The notes under the pieces were generated by a model that was not told where the DNA came from, made no database searches, and was given only the letters and a program-made list of their open reading frames with translations. Positions 56,753 to 64,000 of a stretch of 64,000 nucleotides of DNA are shown here, in pieces; the first letter of the stretch is position 1, and each line of letters begins with the position of its first letter. A program made the position numbers and the translations under genes. This stretch comes from Yamagishiella unicocca. Its lineage: Eukaryota > Chlorophyta > Chlorophyceae > Chlamydomonadales > Volvocaceae. The DNA lies in the NCBI GenBank assembly GCA_003116995.1, contig BDSL01000046.1, forward strand, positions 1 to 64,000, given 5' to 3'.

Positions 56753-59199
56753 GGGTACGTGTATGTGTTCGCGTCAGCGCGGACAGGTGCTGTATGTTGC
56801 GATGTCTTTGCGACTGGGGCCGGGACTTGGGTGCCGAGACGGCGACCAGGCGCAACCCTATCCTTCGCTTAATCCTAGTTTTTAGCAAGCTAGCAGTCAG
56901 CTCATTGTCAGCTGTTTACAGCAAGTCGGCTCTAACATCTCAGCAGTCGAACCATCGTCAGCCATAATGTCAGCAAGTCAGCCAGTAGCAGAGCTGCCGG
57001 CGAGTACGGCGCCAGCCCCCGGCTCCCACCCGCGGTTCAGCGGCGCCTCCCCTAGATAGCTGTGATCGCTGAGCTGTAAACATCTAGCTGTGGCCGGTCC
57101 TTGTAACCCTGTCACTCGTTACTGCCCTCCGTTCGCGCCCGCTCCCCCTCCCTACACAGGCTTTCCTCACAACGGTGCCATCCCGTCCGTCCGGAGGTGA
57201 GTTTTCGCATTCCTGACTTGTTGCATCAGTTGTGTGTTGCGGTAGGTGACAATAAAGCAATTGCCGTACATGGTCGTCATGGCCGTGGCCATGCCGTGGC
57301 CACGCCGTGCGCAGTTTGCAATGTTCGACACGACTTGCAACATGCACGACATCTGGAAGACCCTTCCACAACGTTGGCATTCCGGTTCGCGCTCTGACTC
57401 GCTCGCACCTCGCGCGGGTGTCGTGGAGGATCGGGTGGGGCAAGGTGTCTGCTGCACCGCTCAGCCAGCCCTTCAGCGTACGTGCGTCCAGCCCGTCAGC
57501 CATATGTTTACAGCCGGTTGCCTTCAGCAGCCTGCTTCCTCACAGCCGCGATAATCCAGTCTTCGGTGCAGCGGACGTCTTGCCCCGCCCGTTGTCCCGG
57601 CCCCTCCGACTCTAGCCGCGTAGAACCTACCACTGCTGTCGTCACCTGTATACCCTGCTTTATTTACATTTGTCGCCCGACCCTCGCGCCTATATGCGAC
57701 CACCGTCGCTAAGATGAACCGCCACTAACTACCGCTGCATGCACCCACTTCCTCCGCCCCGGGGGGGGGGGGTGTTTTGCACCCCTTCCCCTTCCCCGCC
57801 CTGCATCGCTCGAGCCCGCCCGCCCTACGTCATCATCTACGTACGAATACGATCGAGATCTGCGTACGACTGCGCTCTGAACTTGGGAGCGCACCTGCCA
57901 CCCACCTGTCGCCAACGTGCTGCCTATATGCTGTGACCATCTACTTGCGAAAGAAGGTATGTTGGTGCGGGTCCGGTCGTTAGGGGCTGGATGTATGAGG
58001 CGGCTGCAGGATGTGGACATCGTACGCAAGGGGGTTATTAAGTACTCGATCATGCACGCGGGTAAGCGCAAGTGGTGTGAGCATTCATCATGGAATAAAC
58101 GCTTTTATTGCCTCCTATGGCGTGTCGCAGGTTACCGTACGTTTCAAGAGAGACCACACCGCCGGTCTAGCGGCGGCAACCAGCTGCCGCCGCCACCCGC
58201 TAACCAACGTCGTAGTCACCACCGCCATCCCGTATCCGCCTCCGTCGCTACTTGACAGCCGACATGCCGCTGGACCTCCACCATCGCCTCCAGTCACTGC
58301 CCGCCGTCGCCGCGGCCGGCTGCACGTACGGCAGGCGCGTGCCGCCCACGTGCGGCATTTACGTATGTACGGCAGCAGGCACGCGTTCACGGTGTAGGCA
58401 GCTGCCCCAACCGCCCACTACGTTGCGCCCGCCATCCAGGACGGAGCTGTCTGGCGGCCCTCCCGACGTATCTGCAGAGGTCGTCATTTGGCTACAGGAC
58501 GGAGCGCTTCAGGACGGAGCGAGGGGGCATCGCGAGGACCTGGATGGCACTCCTCTATCTCCTCCAGCTCGGTGCTGCCGACAAAGCACCTGATGATGAC
58601 ACGGCTCTAGTCGCTGCTAGCGGCGGCTTCCACCCGCCCCAAGCCACCTGCTACTACCCATCCACCGCCACACCACCTGCTCTTCGCCCCGCCGCCTCGC
58701 TCTAATCGCCAATCTTACCAGTGGTTGGGTGTGCCCTACCTGCGGATGGTGGAGTGACTACGGACAGCAGTGCTCGGGCCGCCGTTGCCCTGGTCGGCTC
58801 CGATAGGTCGGCTCCGATACGGGAGATACGAGACGGCATCGCGCGGTGGGCTTGAAGGCAGCAGCAGGCGAATCGCTGTTCCTCGTTCCGACCTGTGTGG
58901 ATGGTCTGCTTGGGGCTCGGAGGGATGGCGGCGACGTCCCGAGCTGGACGATCAGCTGTCCAACCTCGCCGAGGATTCGGCCGATGCGGGCCAAGGCGAT
59001 GCGGGCCAAGGCGATGCGGGCCAAGGCGATGCGGGGCAGCACGAGTCGATACCTCGAGGCTCTGCCGCTCCGGTAGGTGATGGCTGGTGCACGGGACGGG
59101 AGTCGATCGGGCACGTGCGTGTGTTAATTAGCGCTAAGTCGCAAAACTCCGTGGAAGGATAAATGTCTCGGATGGCGGTACGTCTGGTGTAGGGAATCG
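56753..59199 (+). repeat. ~2,447-bp tandem repeat unit 2
   Basis: Direct copy of unit 1 with about 225 extra bases at about 58,625-58,860 (missing from unit 1) and one more 15-bp GATGCGGGCCAAGGC repeat near 58,985-59,030. Identity over shared parts is very high, so the duplication is recent. Confidence 0.93.
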
Positions 59200-59633
59200 G
59201 GGGTACGTGTATATGTATGTGTGCGCGTCAGCGCGGACAGGTGCTGTATGTTGCGATGTCTTTGCGACTGGGGCCGGCGGGACTTGGGTGCCGAGACGGC
59301 GACGAGGCGCAACCCTATCCTTCGCTTAATCCTAGTTTTAGCAAGCTAGCAGTCTGCTCATTGTCAGCTGTTTACAGCAAGTCGGCTCTAACGTACGTCT
59401 CAGCAGTCGAACCATCGTCAGCCATAATGTCAGCAAGTCAGCCAGTAGCAGAGCTGCCGGCGGGTACGGCGCCAGCCCCCGGCTCCCACCTGCGGTTCAG
59501 CGGCGCCTCCCCTAGCTAGCTGTGAACGCTGAGCTGTCAACACCTAGCTGTGGCCGGTCCTTGTAACCCTGTCACTCGTTACTGCCCTCCGTTCGCGCCC
59601 ACTCCCCCTCCCTACACAGGCTTTCCTCACAAC
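59200..59633 (+). repeat. Partial unit 3 closing the tandem array
   Basis: About 430 bp matches the start of units 1 and 2 (from the GTACGTGTATATG region to CAGGCTTTCCTCACAAC), then homology ends. The repeated ~430-bp block at the start of each unit could be a long terminal repeat in an LTR-internal-LTR-internal-LTR arrangement, but LTR ends and a primer site are not clear. Confidence 0.8.
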
Positions 59634-60055
59634 CCCCGGCCCTCCATCGCGCCAGTCTGCTATGATACACGATCACTGGCTTCTGGTGCAACCCGCGGCT
59701 AGGAGGCGGTGGCGCGGCGGGCGGCTAGCTAGGAGCACGCAACGATGGGACTGACCGAGTTGACACTGTTGGTTGTGTACTTGCATGGCCGGTGTCCTGC
59801 ACGGGCTGGTGCTCCTGTCGTCATGGGGGGAGAGGTCGTGGGCACAATGGCACGGTGGCTATTGACCACGCACATTACCAGCATTGGGGGGTCAAGTGTG
59901 GTTCCACAAATTGACGGTCCCGTCGGCATTATGGAATGTGCACTTGGTGTCTGCCCGTTAACTCCGTTTGCTTATGCGTGCACCGGCCTGAGCAGTTGCC
60001 GCTTTGCTTGCGTGCGCCACCGCATGTCGAGCCTGGCCCGGCGGTGACACCGGTA

Positions 60056-60084
60056 GTAGTAGTAACGGTAACAGTTACTACTAC
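60056..60084. repeat. Perfect hairpin in a TAG-triplet tract
   Basis: GTAGTAGTAAC pairs with GTTACTACTAC (11-bp stem) around a GGTAACA loop. It is followed by diverged GTAGTC/TAGTAG triplets to about 60,120. Confidence 0.85.
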
Positions 60085-60719
60085 CGATAGTAGTCGTTGT
60101 AGTTATAGTAGTCGTAGCAGTGGGAGCATTGTGCCAGTGTGCCCCAGACCGCAAGGTACCGGTATGGCCATCGGTTAGAACGTACGCCGAGCACTGAACA
60201 AGTCAAAGGAAGGACCGTAGATCCGGTGGTGGTGGTGGTGATACCTGGGAGCTCGGGGCCTGGCCGTCACTGGCGCCGGTGTGTGCAATGTCACAACCAG
60301 CGACTGAGGAATGAGCTCGGCGCAAGCCACATTTAAAAATGGGGTGGGGGGGTCGGGGAGGAGAAGGCAGAGCAGTTCGACGGGAAAGGCTGAACTGCTG
60401 CGTCAGTAGGCCGGTCCCATTGGTTGCGTTAGTTGTCGTACAGGAGCCCCAGCAGAACGTTAAGAACATATTTCAGACACAGCCGAAGCTCGGACCTAGG
60501 ATGGATATGTAAGGAAAACCCGTGGGTCGGCAGTGACTAGGGAAGCCGATTAGGAAGACGTTTCGGTCACACGTTAAGAGATGCGTGCTACAACCGCCCA
60601 AAGTAAACTACGTCCGAATTAGATGTCTGACTTCGTATATCGTAATACCGGGGGGGACTGGGCGTTAGTGGGAACGCTGTTCGCTTCCTGACCCATTGCG
60701 AGTCTGGTTAGCGTCATTA

Positions 60720-61560
60720 GTACGAAGATAGCTCTCACCATCCAGCAACATGAGCTTACCGCCCGACATCGTGCTTTTAGGCCCAGCCAAGGACGACCGG
60801 TGCACTGTTTTCGTAACAACAGTATTAGTAGCAGCAACTGTAACGCTGGGTTCCAGATACACAAGGCGAAAAAAGACCGAGATACGACCGAGATACCACC
60901 AAGAACTCCGAACGGCGGCAATAACCACCCAGGGGGCAGTAGCCCAGATGGCCCAATACGCCAACTGCAGCCAAAGCAAACCCTCGTCCCGCAGAGAACA
61001 GCAGAACGTCACTGCAAGCCGAACAATAACCTTCCACTTGAGATCCGAGGCCAGTTAACACCCAGACAAATTGAGGAGGGAAACGAGGAGAACACAGAGA
61101 ACCGCCCGGCAGGGACCTAATGCGACCCCTCATCAGTCGCGGGACCAAGACACACCGTAAGTAATAACTACATGTTACAGGTAGAGCTATCGGACACATT
61201 GCCGGACACTGACGGAGACACAGGGAACAAAAGGCCCATCCAAGGGAGACCACCGGAAACCCGAAGGAGGGTCCAGAGCACAAACAGCGGCAATGGCGAC
61301 CACACGGAAGCTGGGACGTGTACACGTGTGTACGTTGTATACAACCTACCTTCGTCAACCTAGCAGTCAGATTACACCGAAAGCTGCAAGGGAAATGGTG
61401 ATCTTTCGTTTTATGGGGCGCCTCACACCACCAGCAACCGTTACAACAACCAGCAGGGTGGCTCTCACTCACTCGGCAATGAAAGACATTATTACCATAC
61501 TAAAAACACTGCAAGAAAGACTGTCCATTCTGCCTACGCAAATAAACCTGAAGCACCGTT
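60720..61560 (+). mobile_element. AC-rich island, possible transposon remnant
   Basis: The + strand is unusually rich in A and C and poor in T. It has several adjoining open frames, including one starting MSLPPDIVLLGPAKDDRC and one ending LKTLQERLSILPTQINLKHR. No known domain is recognised. The skew is unlike any neighbour and suggests inserted foreign or viral-like/transposon DNA, but this is inference only. Confidence 0.25.
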
Positions 61561-62218
61561 AACCCCATACATCCCGTGGCCGCCTTACGCTCTCCCAAAC
61601 CTGCTGTTGGGAGTCCCAACGGAGGAGCGTTAGGAAATCTGGTTCGACGCACACTAACGGGCTCGCTCGTCGCCATGGATACTTTGTAAAATTAATGTCA
61701 TGGAAACACAGATTGATTCCCAAATAAAGGCTAGACCGGCGGTGTGCAGGTGTTGTAGCGACAGGGTCGCGACCGACCACCTTGCAGCGCACGGACGAAC
61801 GCGAAAATAACGATGAGGCGGTGCACGTCTTGTGCCATCACGCTGCTCCTCCCGTTACCGTCGTCGCACTTCGACCCTCTCGGCCGCCATGACAAAACGG
61901 CCGCTCATCGCCGTCACCTGGCCACGCCGCCGGGCCCCAGTGCCCCCCGACCATGCCGGGCCCCAGTGCCCCCCGACTCGGCCACCAGCACTCGGCCGCG
62001 CCTCACCCTCTTCAAGCTCGCTGGTGCCGCTTGGTAACATACCACGTCCCCACGATACCAATCGGGATCCGGGCTGGGACGGAGACTGCGATGGGCTACG
62101 TCGCATCTCGCCTCATCGCGTCCCATTCCGCCAACCAGTTCCTCCGTCTTAGGCGCTGCACGTTACCGCACATTTGTTTGTGTCCTTTCCTTTCAATCAC
62201 CGATGAAGTGCCGCCTGC

Positions 62219-62328
62219 AAAGGTTTATCGGTCGTCCATCCTAGTGCTCCAGCATGCGCCCACAACTAGGTGTTCGAAGCCAATGTGCCAGCTACCCTAT
62301 CCATGTCGCGTAGCCGGTATTTACGCCA
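62219..62328 (-). repeat. Copy of ~120-bp dispersed repeat
   Basis: On the minus strand: TACCGGCTACGCGACATGGA, TAGGGTAGCTGGCACAT, CTTCGAACACCTAGTTGTGG, GCGCATGCTGGAGCACTAGG and GACCGATAAACC. It is close to the 19,447 copy. Confidence 0.75.
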
Positions 62329-63203
62329 TCCCCGCTGCCACCAACGTCGCCCTGCCCCCCTCAGTAACAACAGCAACAGCGCCGTGCCGGTCAGGCCCCT
62401 CGCCTTCAGCCTCCAATACCTGCTTCTTACGGACTGGGTCCTGCTTCCTTCTCCTCCTCGGGAAATGGCATGCACCGGCCCTGCTTTGCGCCCTCCCGTG
62501 TCGCGGCCCCGCCTTCAGTGCCTTCGCGGCCGCTAGGTCCCTGCTGCTTCCCACCGCCTTCGCCCTGCGCTCCTTCGTTCCTGGATACCACAGGACGCAC
62601 GAGTGGAGAGATGGTGGGAGCTTGTAATGTGACACCCAAGGATAAGGGGCATGCACGGCGCCACCGCAGACAGACACCTCGACAGTAGTGGTGAGGGCAG
62701 GCAATGTACCTCACTGATTCGATGCACTGCCAGTGTGCAGCGTTGGCTTGGCAAATATGCCGAATAGGTTCACCAAATCCTGCATGTGCTCCTGGACCTT
62801 GAAGAACTCTAACCCTTTCCCCGAAAGCTTTGCGAACACCGACAGCGACAACCCGTGAGAGCGCTCTACCAAGTAGAGCCACGACGGCCATAACGACAAC
62901 TGAACGCTCGTCGCCGCAGCTAAGCGCCTGCCTGGCCCTGAGCCGTCCCTCCCGTCCCCCTCACCCTCGGTGCGCTCCGCACCAGCTGGTCCGAGCAGCG
63001 CGATGTGGTGTCCTGGCCGCATCAGAGTTACGCGCACGGCAGGAGGGTGGGGGTGGGGGTGCACGGCCCATCATCGCCGTCGGCGCCGCATGGTTCACTG
63101 GGCGCGGTGCTTCCTGGCTGCGCGGAGTAAGGAAGCACGTCGCCAGAAGGTAGGGCTGGCCAGCCGCTGATATGGTCCTGGGTGCGATTGCGCCTGCCCG
63201 CCC

Positions 63204-63446
63204 ATGTGCCTGTGGGTGCTGCGGCTGCTGCTGGTGATGCTCCTGTGCTGCCCGCTGCTGCTGTACAGTGACACAGTGGGCGGCACGGAGGAGCAGCCAC
63301 CAGCGCCCATACCCATCCCCGCGGGGCGCTGCAGGTCGAGGCAGACGACAGCGGTGCCGGGGGGGTCGGCCCGGTGGCTTCGCGGGGTGCCGCCCGTTAG
63401 TACCTGCAACGGCCTGCAACGTCAAGCAAGGCGAAGCGGGGTGTAA
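63204..63446 (+). CDS. Possible 5' exon of a signal-peptide protein (hypothetical)
   Basis: An 80-codon frame begins MCLWVLRLLLVMLLCCPLLL, a good signal peptide or membrane anchor, then becomes Pro/Arg-rich without a domain. If real, only the first part is likely coding, with a splice to exons outside or near the window end. A frame ending REPHWDQLLL near 63,655 could be a fragment of the same or nothing. There is no homology I recognise. It may equally be chance in GC-rich, CTG-rich DNA. Confidence 0.2.
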   Translation: MCLWVLRLLLVMLLCCPLLLYSDTVGGTEEQPPAPIPIPAGRCRSRQTTAVPGGSARWLRGVPPVSTCNGLQRQARRSGV

Positions 63447-63527
63447 GGGGCGTGTCAGCCTGCTGGTAGGGACCGCGGGCACTACGCTGCTCGTAGTAGA
63501 GCAATGCAGGGGACAATCGATGAGAAC

Positions 63528-63582
63528 CCGGGTGGCTGACCCCGGGTGGCTGACCCCGGGTGGCTGACCCCGGGTGGCTGGC
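63528..63582 (+). repeat. 14-bp tandem repeat GGGTGGCTGACCCC
   Basis: Four near-perfect units; the last is degenerate (GGGTGGCTGGCTG). Confidence 0.9.
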
Positions 63583-64000
63583 TGTTCCCTACCGGGCCAC
63601 GACGCCCACCACGGTGCTGCTGAGGGAGCCCCACTGGGACCAGCTGCTGCTCTAAGCCCAGGACCATGCCTTGCAACTCCCCCCCTTTCCGCCGCCCCTG
63701 CCAGCATGGCGGCCTGGTCCGCACGCCCCGTCGCCGCACCGCCCGTCAGAGGCGCACCCATGCAGAGCGGCAACCCGCAAGGCACGCCGGCACGCATGTT
63801 CACACATGTAATGCTTCGGTCGAACACCTGACGTAGTGTAATGTGCCCACCTGGGTTTCGGAGGTAGGCTACCGTTTGGCACCGGATGCTGCTGCAATGG
63901 CGGCGGCGGCGGCGTCCCCTGCAGCGGCGGTGTTGGCGGTGGCGGAGGTGGCACCCACTCTGTGCCGGGTCAAATGTCGATGGCGAAGAAGAACCCGACA

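Larger units (their letters stand above)
59634..64000. other. Gene-poor right end
   Basis: No gene is firmly supported. It contains an 11-bp-stem hairpin at 60,056-60,084, an AC-rich island at about 60,720-61,560, a dispersed repeat at 62,219-62,328 and a 14-bp repeat near 63,530-63,580. One short frame with a signal-like start at 63,204 is listed separately. The sequence otherwise shows no domain-bearing exons on either strand. Confidence 0.55.

Overview
This is a nuclear segment from a chlamydomonadalean (volvocine-type) green alga. The evidence is high GC in the gene-rich part, genes of 4 to 13 short exons with consensus GT-AG splice sites (and one GC-AG site), plastid transit peptides of algal type, TGTAA poly(A) signals, and a photosystem I subunit gene of clear green-algal type. 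The species cannot be named from the window alone. No bacterial genes, operons, rRNA, tRNA or CRISPR arrays were found.

Layout. 1-8.3 kb is repeat DNA: a 1.8-kb G-rich minisatellite, a 182-bp tandem repeat, palindrome clusters and dispersed repeats. 8.36-22.3 kb holds two tandem paralogues, on +, of an EGF-domain exostosin-like glycosyltransferase. 24.0-27.8 kb (-) is a thylakoid-lumen cyclophilin (CYP28 type), head-to-head with PSAG (+, 28.1-29.2 kb), which encodes photosystem I subunit PsaG. 30.5-34.2 kb (-) is a plastid FAD-dependent amine-oxidase-type oxidoreductase, head-to-head with an M20/ILR1-like amidohydrolase (+, 34.7-41.2 kb). 42.4-45.7 kb (-) is an mTERF protein, head-to-head with a type I DnaJ chaperone (+, 45.9-49.7 kb). 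The last 14 kb (49.75-64 kb) has no gene I can support. It holds a 2.2-2.4-kb tandem repeat array, smaller repeats and an AC-rich island.

All seven genes with a resolved start were reconstructed exon by exon. Every junction keeps frame and the summed coding lengths are multiples of three: 601, 350, 122, 466, 467, 521 and 438 aa. The second exostosin gene lacks a resolved first exon (672 aa seen). Introns carry much of the repeat load.

Themes. Genes 3 to 8 form three divergent pairs with short shared 5' regions (247, 429 and 220 bp), and at least four of the six products look plastid-directed (CYP28, PsaG, the oxidoreductase and DnaJ). The most unusual element is a 481-bp, about 99% identical inverted repeat with a 120-bp loop in an intron of the M20 gene. 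If transcribed it would fold into a long hairpin RNA.
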